From contig CM022672.1 of NCBI GenBank assembly GCA_012295275.1, forward strand, positions 4,858,443 through 4,922,442: 64,000 nucleotides of DNA, read 5' to 3'. The position numbers and the translations under genes were made by a program. The DNA is from Chrysomallon squamiferum (Eukaryota > Mollusca > Gastropoda > Neomphalida > Peltospiridae). The notes below the pieces were generated by a model, which was not told the DNA's origin, searched no databases, and saw only the letters and a program-made list of their open reading frames with translations. Below are positions 27,649 to 40,999 of this stretch, piece after piece. Numbering within the stretch: position 1 is the first letter of the stretch; the number at the start of each line of letters is the position of its first letter.

Positions 27649-28258
27649 TAATATTAATAATATTAAAGCATGGGAGTAACTTCATGACCAGAAGCAGTCA
27701 AACATTCAACAGTTCAACTAACGATTTGAATAAGATCAAAACCAAATGTATTTGATAGGGGAATCACCGTTCCTTGAGATGAAAAGAACTGGATTTGTTA
27801 AGTTGATCCTTTGTAAATGTATAAGGCCTTCTTATATAATCTTTGTACCGTTTGGCCTTTTTGTTCTTGAAATGAAGTAAGTGATATATAACACAGACAA
27901 TTAAACTATTAAACTTCAAGCATTACTTATTTCTCTCTGTGTGTGATATCTTTAGACTGTAGATCTAAATGAGAAGATACTATCTGATTGACACCGCAGA
28001 TCAAAACAGTTGTAGTAGTAGTTTTAACAGAAGTAGTTATGGTGGTGGTAGTTACTGTATATTATGACAAGATATCGTATACAGATTTCATCACAGTTTT
28101 AACACACCTACAATTCCTGTAACAATCCGACGACTCAGATTACAGCAAATAAAAAATTTGATTTGAATCTATTGCGACCCATTGTACTTTAGTATTTTAT
28201 TTTTCAGCTGTTACGGTAATTCTGTGGATACATTTGAACAACACTGTATTTTTGCGTA
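27191..28258. other. 5' flank of chitin synthase B
   Basis: AT-rich sequence with an (AAT)n array at 27579-27664. Just before the ATG, a tatttttcag acceptor at 28199-28208 may end a 5' UTR intron. No promoter element could be assigned with confidence. Confidence 0.4.
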
Positions 28259-28455
28259 ATGGCACGGAAGTCTGATTATACTGAGCTGTCTCTCAATCAA
28301 AGAACAGGGTAATAGCATTTGAACTTTAATTTGATAAAACAAGACATGACAAGTAGCAATAATTTGCGCCGGAAAAATCTAATATAAAGATTAATAATTC
28401 TAAATTTCTATATCTTTTTCTTAACTTTTCTCATTTGTTTGTTTGTTTGAATATG

Positions 28456-28500
<45 letters not shown>

Positions 28501-29192
28501 ATTTTGCCAAAACTATCTATTTTCTCATTTAACTTTTAAATTCTTTGAGAATTCAAATATTAAGGCATTCCAGAAATAGTAACAAATACATGTTTTCATC
28601 TGTAACTTTCTAATCATCATCATCGTCATCATTTTTTCTTCTTCTTCTTCTTCTTCTTAATAATAATAATAACAACAACAACAACAACAACAATAACAAC
28701 AACAACAACAACATTTATTGCAAAATATATATATATATACCATCCATATCATCATTATTGGCATTGCTGTTGTATTTGTATGATTTTATTTTTACTTACA
28801 GATTGAACCATCGAATATCTTTGTCATCGCTGAACCAGGAGCCCATTATTACGGGAAATCGTTACAGTGATTTCACATACCAAAATCCAGTGTATACTTC
28901 TGAAACTGATCAGTACGTAATTGCAACCTCTTTAAGCAAAACGTTTTAAGTAACTTAGTTACCTAACTACTTGATGTAAAGAATAATAATAATAATGATA
29001 ATAATAATAAAATAATAATGACGATGATGATGAAAATAATAGCTCTGATAACAACATACGTAAATAACAGTGGTAATAGTAATAATAATAAGAAGAAAAA
29101 TAATGATGATGATGATAACGGAATTATTGTATCTACTCCTACTTTTTCTGCTACATCTATTAGAACTAGAATTATTATTGCTTCTGCTGCTG

Positions 29193-29258
<66 letters not shown>

Positions 29259-30095
29259 TTACTATTATTATTAGTATTAGTAGTATTATATGTTGTGGAT
29301 ACTGTATTTTCGTTATTAAATAGTTATTGTTTTTTTTTCTCCAGACAAGCAATGGACGAAGAACCACCGGCAGATTATTCTTCTGAATCACCCACACGGT
29401 AAATACTTATAACATGTATACTTGTTTGCTTGTTGGTTAGTTGATTAGTTTGAGGGGTTTTCTGTTGTTGTTGTTTTGGTTTTTTTGTTTATTAAGGATT
29501 TGGGGGGTGGTGGGGGGGAGAAGTGGGTTAATAATAAGAAGACGAGAAAGAATAAGAAGGAAAAGAAAAAGAAGAAGTAGAATTAATGATGGAGACGATG
29601 ATCATTACTGTTTTTCATTGTTATTGTTATTGTTGTAGTTGTTGTCATCATCGTCATCATCATTACACACGTTTCGTGCTTTACTTAAAAATATCTAAAA
29701 CTCGTACGAAAGTCAAAAGATTATATCGAAAAAAAAACAACAAAAAACAACATTTCCTTTTCTGTTGTTATAGGCGAGCATGTCTGTTTTCATTTTATTT
29801 ATTTATTTATTTATTTATTTATTGTTGTTGTTCTGGTTGTTATTTCATGATTTTACTGATCACAAGTAAGCTATTTATCGAAAATGTTGACGATGATGAC
29901 GACGACGATTATGATGATGATAATAATGAAGATGATGATGATGATTACGACAACACCATAATAGCAGTAATAGTAAAAAATAATAAAAAGAAGAAGAATG
30001 ATGATGATGATTGTGTTATTACTGATGTTTACTCGTACTGCTTCTATTACTTTCACTGCTGCAATGGGTACTAGTAACGATTTTTACTGCTGCTG

Positions 30096-30180
<85 letters not shown>

Positions 30181-30349
30181 CTGTTGTTGCTGTAGTGCTG
30201 TTATTAACTAGTAATTTTTTTTTCTCTCTCCAGAAAAACAATGGATGAACGCACCTTACCAGAGGATGAACCACCAGCAGACTATTCTTCTGAATTACCA
30301 ACACGGTAAATATTACAGCATGTATGATTTGTTTGGTTGTTTTTACAGT

Positions 30350-30388
<39 letters not shown>

Positions 30389-30944
30389 GTTTTTTTATTT
30401 TTTATTCTATTTATTTAGGGTTTTTTTGTTACCTGTTTTATTTGTTTGTTTTTTTGTTTTGTTTTTTATGTTTATTTATTGATTGATTGATTGGTTGACT
30501 GATTGATTTGATTTGATTTTATTCATTATTATTGTTGTGGTTATTTTGTCAAGATATTATTAACGAGTAAGCTTATTTATTGATGATGACGATGATGATG
30601 ATAATAATAACAATAATAAAGTAGGCAAGGTTACAGATAAAATTTACACTCAGCTATATGTTTTCAAAAGTTGTTCTTATATTTCGCTTTAAATCTTTCT
30701 CTCACTTTTTTTTGTTTTCTTTCCTATTTTTTGAGTCTCTTGGATCAGTTATTTTTTTCAAATACATTATATAAACTTCAGTTAACACATCCTGGTTTTA
30801 ACAAAATCACGCGATTTTTGAAATACAATACACACGAAGCTATTGAGATGGCTTGCTGTATGGTCGCACTTCTCAACAAAACATAACAGTCATTACTCAT
30901 AAACCGTGACAATATGTAATGAGGAGCTTTAAGGAAGAATCTAC

Positions 30945-30993
<49 letters not shown>

Positions 30994-33397
30994 GTGATAA
31001 CATTCTTCTTCTCTTTTTTCTTTACTTGTTTCTTCTTCTTCTCTTTTTCTTTTCTTTTGTTAATTTTCTTTTTCTTTTTCTTCTTATGCCAAACACATTA
31101 TGAATTCATTCGATGAAACCATCAGTGAAAAATAGAAGGCAGTAAGCTTGATAATAATAAAAATAATAATAATAATAGTAATGGCGTGTAGTCGTAAAGA
31201 AAAAAAAAGAAGAACAATTTACAAACGATTGAAAGAAAAAACAAAACAAAAACGAAGAAATGTGCATCACAACCTGACCGCACAATAATCATTTATAAAT
31301 AAGTTTTGCACTGGATTGAATAACTATCGGTGTTCAGTTTAAAAATAATTACTAAAATGAACCAAAAAGTTTGATACTGATAAACAAACTAATAACTAAA
31401 AAAAAAAATAATAATAATAATTTACAAAATAAATGAATAAATAAATAAATAAATAAATAAATAAAAAACCACGAATAAATAATAAATATTAATGTCACAC
31501 ACGCACACACACACCGAGAGAAAGAAAGAAAGAGAGAGAGAGAAAGAAAGAAAGAAAGAGAGAGATAAGAAAAGAAAGAGGAAGTATTTCTAGTAACGTG
31601 ACTCATGAAAATAATTAATTCAATCACTTATATTTACAGTAACATTATCCATGATAATGTTACTATAAATATAAGTGATTGAATTATACTATAAAGCAAT
31701 ATAATAATAATAAATAAATAAATAAATAGAATCAAAAGGTTCTAAATTCAAAACCAAGACGTTAAGTATCAGGCTGTTTTAATTCAAGCCACTTATAAGC
31801 CATGAATTACAAGAATACACTTCCGTGTCATTACTAGCTTTTACAAGCACCTCTCATATAATAATAAATAATGCACACCGTTGGACGACATAAGTAAAAT
31901 ACCTGAGCACAAAACATGTAATTTACGATCTGTCGTTCATTCGGCTGAAAAGATAATTGGATATAGTTAGGGTCGTGCACCGCACACAAAGTAATTACTG
32001 TGATGAATTCCACAAAACGTATTATGTCTACTGACACCTTTCACGCAGATTCATGTTTTAACTATAATTATGTATTTACCTAGAATGTTTTCGGGTATGA
32101 ATGTGTGAGTGTGTCTGTTTGTGTTTATGTATGTATGCATGTATGTATGTATGTATGTATGTATGTATGTATGTATGTATGTATGTTTTTAAATAAATAT
32201 ATATGTGTGTGTATTTACTTGGTATTCTAATGAAGTAATGATATTTTATAATCCTTGCTGGACCATGTTAGATCGAGTAGAAGGACTCAGTGAAGTTCAA
32301 AGAAAAAAAAAATTAAATTAAATTAACATACATTTTCTGAACATTTGAAACAAATTAAGTCGTTGATAATTTTATTACACGGACAAACGGTTGGTTTTAG
32401 ACAATTATAAAATAATTTCGAATTAATGTTATTCAATCAATACTTAATAGTATCACTATTATTAAAAAATAACAATAACAACAACAATTATTATTATTAT
32501 TATGATAATGAAAGTGATAATAATAATAATAATTTCTTTCTTTCTCTCTTTCTTTCTTAAATGACAACAATTTATTTATTTATTTACTTATTATTATTTT
32601 TTATTTTTTTTTTTTTTTTTTTTTTTTATTATTTACTTGGTTCATTTATATTAGCAGTTTTTGCAGATTTGTTTAACTATTTCATAAAATTTCGTTTTAA
32701 TGATTGTTTTGTTTTTCTCATTTCAAGACCATCAGAAAACCAACATGGAGAAAACGACGAAGGATCCAGAGATTTTGAAAGATCGTCAGAAGAAAACGAC
32801 GAGTTTGTAGTATTACGTTATTGATAGCGAAAACGAAAATCTGTGACGTCCATTAAAAACTTAAATGTTTACGTTAATGTATATTTAATCATTTATTTTA
32901 TTTTGTGTACAAATAATGGTGACGACTACCAAATATTTACTCAAGATTCTAATTTTTTTTTTTTTTTTTATTGAAAATGTTTTCTTTCAAAACGTATGGA
33001 AGCGGAACATATCCTGAAATCATGATTTTGAAAAATGTATTCAATTTGTTTTTGTTTTTATGCTTTAAATTTGATCCTCAAAATAATAGTCATCTTGGTA
33101 AATATACAGCATTATGTGTTGTGCAGATATAAGCTTCTTATCGACTCGGAGACAGAAGAACCACCTGCTGAAGGTCAATCATTCTTTGACAAAGTGGCCG
33201 CGTCTGCACCCAAAGCAATAAAAGTGTTGGCGTTCTTCTTCTTATTGCTGATGGTTTTGGCTTCAGCTATCATTAGCAGGACGACCTTGTTATTCATGAC
33301 ACGGAATCTCGGCAAAGTGATGGTAAGTCACATAAAACAACGTGTTCTACAAATTGTTTATGCAAACTGGTTTCACGTGTCTTGCCTTATATGATTA

Positions 33398-33431
<34 letters not shown>

Positions 33432-34168
33432 GGTTTTGTTTTTTCATTTCCATTCTTTTTAAATACCTTTTTGTTGTTGATGTTGTTTTAATGTATTTTT
33501 GTTATCGGCTTCTCACAATTAAATATCATACGAGCAATAATTCGTTACATTTTTGGACATAAACAGGATTATATATATATAAAATATTTATATATAAAAT
33601 CCTGTTTATGTCCATTTTCGTCCATATATAGATGCAACAACACAAACAGTTTTTTTTTTTTTTTCATGCTCTTAATTAATCCTGAATGATTACGATATTG
33701 ACAAACATGAATGTATTAATAAAACTTCAAGAGTACAATATTTGAATAATACAGGACTTTTAACATAACAAATCACTAATTCTTCTTCTTCTGTTATTAT
33801 TATTATTATTATTGCTAAAGGGTCAAGATGCGAGACACTTCTATATGTTTATATTAGTCGTCTGTCTCAGTCTTCCTGATCTAGTAAAGGTTGTTGCTAG
33901 TGGATTCCGTCTGGCTTTTGGGTCTAGATCTCGACCATCGGTGGCGGTAGCAGTCGTGGTAAGTAAAGATCTACTGTTAGCACCGAGTTCACACCAGCAG
34001 CACACATAGATATTTGTGTTGGTAAAAATAAATAAATGCGATGACAGCGGTCATTAAAAGCATTAGAATATATATAAAAAAAAAAGTTATTTGCTAAAAG
34101 TATCTTTGAAAACATTTGATTGAAATAACTTGCGCTTATGTGAAACCACAAATATTTATTATTATTAT

Positions 34169-34207
<39 letters not shown>

Positions 34208-34212
34208 TAGTA

Positions 34213-34264
<52 letters not shown>

Positions 34265-37202
34265 TTGCAGTTCTGCATTCAGGAAGTTGTACACGTAGTC
34301 GCTGTGTACGGTTTTGTATTCAAAGTGCTTCCTTTTGTGGACAGTACGACTGCAAGTGCTCTCATGATGACCACGGGTGTTATTCCATTTTTGGTCAACA
34401 TTATTTCAACATGGCGGAGCGATGTTACTAAAACGGAAACATCTGTAAATGACGCCAGAAGTCAATCAGAGCATTCGGAAAATTCAAATTCAAACAAAAA
34501 CAGTATCTCCGTTTCCACCAAGATGACCAAGTTCCTGAAAGGTCACATTAATATTTTTAAAATACTGTTTATTGTACTGCAGATGACATCTGTATTTTTG
34601 TGCTTGTATTGCATTGTGAAATTCGATTCAGTCAAGGCGGAGCTTTTGGTATGGAGTGTAATATTCATGGTGGTTGTTTCCCTTAGGTGGATTGAGAACC
34701 ATTCAGAGAGGACACATATTGGTGTAAATATTAATAACAACATAAAATTTACACTAATCCATGTATTTTCTTCTTATCCACGAGACAAAGGAAAGACGAT
34801 AACAGTCCTGATTTCGTCTTTTCTTCGATTGGTTGCTGCCATAGCATTATTCTTTTCTTATTTGGAACCAGATATTGGAAACCCTTTTAAACAGTTATCA
34901 GCAAGTATTCATGCAGAGGTTCATACCGTTAGTTACTTGGCGTTTGTCCCACTTGCAGCTCACATCGTCTCGACTTGGCTGTGTTACCATCTGGCTCAGC
35001 TCGCCTGTAAACTGTGCATGCAGACAGTTGGATTTGCGCTACCTCTCTCTCTAACCGGCCCAGTCACTGTTGTCTTACTGTTATTCATTCCCGATTTTGG
35101 AAAATTATTTTCGTTTTCTGTCGTTACCCCTCAGTTTGATACAAGGATGGGACTCATACTGACAGCATTTGCTACTGGATTCATCTCACAACTGTTTCTG
35201 ACCCGCCATGTTTGGACAGAAATGCCTCGTACAAGACTGGCTTTCACAGAAAGATTATTCACCCTTCCGCACTACTGCTCTCCTCTCCTTGATCTGTCTT
35301 TGCTTCACAGCAGACGTCGCAAGGACCCAGAAGAACAAATCCAGCAGCCCGACACTGAGAACTTTCCCATTATAAAGGTTTGTGCCACAATGTGGCATGA
35401 AAACAAGAAAGAAATGACACAGTTTCTACAGTCTATTTTCAGGTAAGACAAATGAATAAACATGGGCATAAATAAAAACAAAAGGAAGTATTATTATTTC
35501 ATTTGACTTCAATAAAGAAAAAAAATATCCGACGTTGGTTATTTTAGATTAATTTTATGACATTGTTTCTTCTCAAAACCAAACACTTTATAAATCTGAG
35601 ATTTATTAAGTACTGAAATGTAAATAACTGAGTAAGTCGAACTCCAGACTTTTTACATGGTGCCATTGCTGGTTGATTCTTAGATATGTGGCTATATCAT
35701 TGTAACTTTGCACTGTTCTTTACAGACTGGACAAAGACCAGTGTTCAAGAAGATTTGTAAAATATGATATGAAAAAACAAATAGATTATTACGAATTTGA
35801 AGGTAAGTGACAGATATTGTCAAATCCTTTTTATATAATCATAATGCCATAAATAATCATTTAAGCTACCTGCTTTGATGGAATTAATTTTTATTTATTT
35901 AGAAACTTACTTATTTAATTTTATTATTATTACTATTATTATTATTATTGCTTTTTATTTGTAATTCTATTGTTGTTACTATGGTTGCTGCTGATTATAA
36001 TTAAAAAAGCCAAAACTATTTATGAGTTTAGCTTATAGGACCGTTTTCATTTCAGTTCACATAATGTTCGACAATTCATTCAATTACAACAGTAATGGAA
36101 TAGCAATCCCAAATGAGTATGTGCTGCAATTTATTAAACTGCTGGACAATGCTGTTAGGTAATTTTTATTTAACATCATGATTATTTTTGTTTTGTTTCT
36201 TTTTTTTTCACCATTTTTTCACTTTTTTTTATTTTATTTTTTTATCAATTATTAACTTTGCTTGCTGGCTTTGCATCTGATTTGCATCAATTTATATCAT
36301 CATATACATTTACATTTATTCAGAGTCATTAAAAAAAAAATCTTACACTGAATAAATTTATAAGATCATTTGATTGTATTTCAGCCAAGTTTTGAACCGA
36401 CCTGCCAAACTGCCAAACCCAGACAGGTACAGTACGCCATACGGTATTCGACTCGAGTGGAAACTGCCAGGAGGAAATAAGCTCATCACACACCTGAAGG
36501 ATAAAAAGAAAATTAAGATTAAGAAAAGATGGTCGCAGGTATTATTTATTTTTCATAATCTTTATCATCACTACAAATAAATAAATAAATAAATAAATAT
36601 TTCTAGTCAATAAACAAATGTTTTCTTTTTCTATAAATAAGTGTTACTTTTCAGTTAATGTTTACTTGTGTACAAATAAACATTTTCTTTTCAACAAATA
36701 AATGTCACTTGTTAATGATTGTTTACTTGTAAGTAAATATTTTCTTATTATACATGTTTTCTTTTCAATAAATAAATGTTTACTTGTCAGTAAACATTCA
36801 AACAATCGTGAAGTGACTGTAGTGTATATACAGTTAACCAAATTTTAGCACATTTTATTATTAATGTTATATGTGCTAACTGAGCAAGGCATCTTTTCCA
36901 CCTACTTTCTGTTTATCTGGAAAGAACTATAGCTGGAAAAGAAAATTGTCCAGTAGCCTAACCATTTAGCTAAAGACAGCTACAAACAAAACAATCATTA
37001 ACATTTGACAGATTGTTCAATTTATATCAGCGATTTGAATCACATTCTGAAAACGAGCTATACATTAAACAATATAATGAAAATGAAGTATAAAAATAGT
37101 GCTCATGCACTGGTTACGATTCTGTTTCAGGTCATGTATATGTGTTATCTGCTTGATTTCAAGATGAGAGAAAACAGCTCAGCTGCAGATAGTGATGTAA
37201 GT

Positions 37203-37265
<63 letters not shown>

Positions 37266-40200
37266 CACATATGTTTTCAAAAATAGATTGCTAAAGGAAA
37301 ACATGCTTCTACAGGTTTTAATAATTGTATGAAAACAAGATACCTGCCTATCAGTGACAAACACAAGAATGAAATATCACAAACAAATTTAAAAAAGAAA
37401 AAAATCACAAAACACTTTCTTAATAAAGGTAAAATAAATTTTAAGAAATGTTGATCACTTCCCTCGCTACTGTTATACAGATATATACAGATCCCGGTTG
37501 CATGAAAATTAATGTGTATTTATATGTATGTGTGTATACATATATTCATACGCACATGTATACTCTATCAAACAAAAAATAATAATAAAAGTAACAAAGA
37601 AAAGAAAAAAAAACACATACAAAAATACAGAGCATAATTTCGTTATTTATTCATATTGGGTGGAGCAGTTGTTGGCAAAGCATTCACTGCAGCATCTGTA
37701 AATATGTTGTTATCCATCACATCACTGTAGAAGGAACCATACTTGCTGCCATCTTCTAAGACCCAACCCTGTACCTAGACACACACATATATATATATTC
37801 AAGTGAATTATTCTAACACATGTTCAGATTGAAACAAAATATATTATAATTCTGGTATGTTTCTAGGCGAATCGAACGTACATACTTGCTCTGGATGGGG
37901 ACATAGACTTTGAACCGAAAGCTCTATTATATCTGATAGACAGAATGAAGAAAAACTCACATGTTGGTGCTGCTTGTGGAAGAATAAAGCCGAAAGGTTC
38001 AGGTATTTAACATTTTATATATCATTATGTAAAATAATTTATGGTAATTTAATTCGTAAAATCACATACACACAGAAAATTAATAATAATAAAACTTAAT
38101 ATATTCACTATTTCAAAGGTATATTCTGAATGTATTCAACTGTCTAATCTTTCTTACGTCAGGTCCTGTTGTCTGGTATCAGAAATTCGAATACGCTGTT
38201 GGTCACTGGTTGCAGAAGTCAGCTGAACATATTTTTGGCTGTGTTTTGTGCAGTCCCGGCTGTTTCAGTTTGTTTCGCGGCAGTGCTCTGAAGAAAGTGA
38301 TGAAAATTTACACACGAAAACCAGAGACTGCACGTCATCATCTTCAGTATGATCAAGGTAATTATAAAATAATATACGATTAAGGAAATTGCAATATGAT
38401 CACAATAAATTAAGAGGGCAAAACTGATTTTTACATCCATTCAAGAACAGGTACTCTTGAAGTTTACATCTGTCACTGTTATCAAAGGCTTTATTCACTT
38501 TTCTGTTACATTTTCCATTGTAAGACATCTGTAACAAAACAGAAGAAACCATAAGTATTGTTTAAAATATATATTTACATAACTGAAAATAATTATGCAT
38601 TAGATCAAAGAAAACATTGTCAGGTTATGAGTAAAAACTTAAATAATTTTAAATATAAATCATTGTTATATATCATTTTTATATATAAATACAAAACAAA
38701 TATACATATGGATAAAATAGGTATAATAACCTAGTAAAATATGCTGATTTATGACATTAACTTTAATGTAATTACAATAATTGAATGTGAAAATTACAGT
38801 AAATAACAATGTTTTTTAATATACTATTATTTTTGACTTCTATTTAGGAGAAGATCGTTGGCTATGCACACTGTTACTTCAGAAAGGCTACAGAATCGAG
38901 TATGTTGCAGCATCAGAAGCTCTCACTTATGCTCCAGAAAGTTTTAAAGAATTCTTTAATCAAAGACGAAGATGGCTGCCATCAACTATGGCCAACATTG
39001 CAGACCTGATCCAGAGTCGGGCTTCCACCGTTTCAAAGAATCCAAACATCTCCAATCTGTACATATTTTATTTACTCGTTCTCTTCGTGTCTTCAATATT
39101 AGGACCAGCGACAGTTCTGTTAGCAATGGAATCATCAGTAGAATCAGTGTTTAAAATGCCAACATGGTCTGCCTACCTTATCACATATGGACCAACAGCA
39201 GCCTTTGTTTTTATCTGCTTAAAATTGAAGCCAGGTACACAGATAGGTGTTGCTGCTGTGTTCAGCACTGTGTTTGCTCTTTTGATGATGGCTGTAATAG
39301 CAGGCACCTTTGTCAGCATTGCACGTGAAGGCTGGATCACACCCGATTCTCTGTTTCTCTACATTCTCATTGCTACCTTTTTGATAGCAGGCATCTTACA
39401 TCCGAATGACATTGGTGACTTGGTCTGGGGCCTTCTTTATTTTTTATGCATTCCTGCTGGTTACCTTTTCTTGATTATTTACTCAATATGTAATTTAAAT
39501 GTGACTTCATGGGGAACCAGAGAAAACAAATCGTCAAATAAGCCACTGCAAGACTTAGGACAAGAAGACCAAAGCACTGGTAACTTTGACATGGCAACCA
39601 GATTACTTAAAGAGAGACTGGAAGATGACAGAAAAAAACCTGGATGTTTTCAAGCATTATTCAGAGGAAGTCACAACAGCTTAACAACCAATGTCGTTTT
39701 GTTATCCATTCTTGACTTGCTCCAACATGACAAAAGATCAAGACAAAATGATGATTGCTCTGATAGAATAACAATAACACAACATTCTCTTAAAACATCA
39801 GTATCTTCTATATCTCCTCAAGAAATGGAAAATGGTATCTGGCTAATTAACAATGCCCTCTTCATTGTCAATGAAAAATCTTTGACAGACAACGAAAACA
39901 AATTTTGGAAAAGATTGTTAAATACATACCTAAATCCACATGAGGAATCAACTGATATTGAAACAAAACATGTTGATAAAATTATGAAAAGTTATCGGGA
40001 TAAAATGGCTTTTGCTTTCTTTTTTGTGAATGGACTATGGTTGGTGATCATGATAGCAATTCAGAGTGTGAAACAAGAACTGAACATTGTAATATACCAG
40101 AACTACGGTGCTCCAATAATAGTACATCCACTTGGCCTAATTTTTCTCGGAGTTTTTGCCATTCTGCTCCTGTTACAAATGGCTGCTATGGTCAAACACA

Positions 40201-40625
40201 GATATGGAACACTGCTGCATGTTCTATCATCAATAAACATCAGGAAAAAAAAAGATTTTGATTATGTAAAATATGCAGACGCATTATTATCAGATGATAC
40301 AGTAGAAACCCTGAGTACAGACAGTGGTCTTTCAGCTTGTACAACTTCAACCAACACCCTCAAAAACCTTCCCAATGAAACATCCCAGGTCATTTACAGT
40401 AGTCCTGAGGACAATGAAAACAATATTATTCATCAGTACAACAGACGTTATCAGCAAAGGAGACCACATCAAAGAGTAAGAAACTATGACAGAGAAATGC
40501 AGTATGCAGATTCAAGTCGTGAGGTATATGATCTAAGACAACGTCTACAAAATAGACACAAAACTGTTAGAAACTGGAGCAATCAACGTTCTCGAGCACC
40601 ACTTTCCAACACTTTCTATAATTAA
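28259..40625 (+). CDS. CHS: Chitin synthase, gene B (complete)
   Basis: Complete second chitin synthase. Exons: 28259-28308, 28802-28912, 29345-29398, 30234-30305, 33127-33322, 33821-33958, 34271-35442, 35726-35802, 36056-36158, 36385-36538, 37131-37196, 37867-38002, 38163-38357, 38848-40625. They total 4302 nt, 1433 residues plus stop, with all phases agreeing. The start ATG (MARKSDYTEL) is the first after an in-frame TGA at 28235. Residues (approximate): EPPAD-rich N-terminus 55-105, then several membrane segments; CATMWHE 578-584; ALDGD 739-743; EDRWL 843-847; QRRRW 880-884; SWGTRE 1062-1067; five membrane segments between 910 and 1060; two near 1190-1260; a polar tail. No myosin domain. 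Order, motifs and intron positions match gene A, except that the exon 34271-35442 is split by an intron in gene A. Expected role: plasma-membrane chitin synthesis. Tissue and product cannot be told from sequence. Confidence 0.96.
29189..29281 (+). repeat. (ACT)n repeat upstream of EPPAD exon 3 of gene B
   Basis: Triplet array ending about 60 nt before exon 29345. The same arrangement recurs before exon 30234 and before gene A exon 312. Confidence 0.93.
30089..30180 (+). repeat. (ACT)n(ATT)n repeat upstream of EPPAD exon 4 of gene B
   Basis: The paralogous triplet array before exon 30234, consistent with duplication of exon plus flanks. Confidence 0.93.
31617..31685. repeat. 69-bp near-perfect palindrome in gene B intron 4
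   Basis: Arms of 33 nt (aattcaatcacttatattta... and its reverse complement) with a 3-nt centre and one mismatch (G opposite A-derived T). It would form a strong hairpin or cruciform. No target duplication was noticed. Confidence 0.9.
32126..32186 (+). repeat. (TATG)n tetranucleotide repeat
   Basis: A dozen or more tatg units in gene B intron 4. Confidence 0.95.
32728..32806 (+). CDS. Candidate phase-breaking exon in chitin synthase B intron 4
   Basis: After a pyrimidine-rich acceptor (tcatttcaag) an open stretch encodes an acidic segment (RPSENQHGENDEGSRDFERS...) in the phase left by exon 30234-30305. The nearest donor (TTT|GTAGTA) leaves in phase 0, while the next exon at 33127 needs phase 2. 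Including it would shift the frame, or reading on would stop at TGA 32822. It could be a poison or alternative last exon, a decayed exon, or chance. Confidence 0.3.
33554..33614. repeat. Inverted repeat in gene B intron 5
   Basis: tggacataaacaggatt and its exact reverse complement flank an AT-rich core. About 61 bp in total, hairpin-forming. Confidence 0.9.
34155..34266 (+). repeat. (TAG)n(ATT)n repeat abutting gene B exon 7 acceptor
   Basis: Triplet arrays run to the tattttgcag acceptor at 34270, mirroring gene A at 5340-5410. Confidence 0.93.
37205..37261 (+). repeat. (TA)n microsatellite
   Basis: Pure TA run starting within 10 nt of the donor of gene B exon 37131-37196. Confidence 0.97.
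37643..37774 (-). CDS. Minus-strand terminal-exon candidate inside chitin synthase B intron 11
   Basis: On the minus strand, an acceptor (gtgtgtgtctag) is followed by 43 open codons and TAA. The product begins VQGWVLEDGSKYGSFYSD and ends PNMNK. The stretch has balanced codon use and none of the simple repeat found around it, and AATAAA overlaps the end. It reads like a last coding exon of another gene, opposite to chitin synthase B. No partner exons were found upstream on that strand. It may be a nested gene, a retro-copied fragment or a captured exon. I do not recognise the family. Confidence 0.4.
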   Translation of the reverse strand, partial: VQGWVLEDGSKYGSFYSDVMDNNIFTDAAVNALPTTAPPNMNK

Positions 40626-40993
40626 TTTTTTGAAAAATGTAATGCTTGTCAAAATCAAGCTTATTTAGTGGAAAGAATGCCTTCATGAAGTATATGATGT
40701 ACAAAAAGATGACTGCAGTAGGAGTATTGAGGCATTCTAAAAACATTACAGATCAAATACATTGTCTAATGAAAACACCAGTAACCTATCATTTGCAACA
40801 AATAACACAACTAACACAGCTGAATAGATGTTTATGAAGTATTTCAAAAAGGTAATCAAAGCATATTTAACAAATTATTAATTATTTTTATTAATTTATT
40901 AATATATTTATTAATTAACAAAAGAATTGTATTCATGTAAATTTGTTTACTGTACTAATAATTTAACTGAAATTATTTTTTGTGTTATTTCTA

Positions 40994-40999
40994 AATAAA
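40994..40999 (+). terminator. Poly(A) signal of chitin synthase B
   Basis: AATAAA about 370 nt after the gene B stop, in a 3' flank without other genes. Position and context fit a 3' UTR end. Confidence 0.55.
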
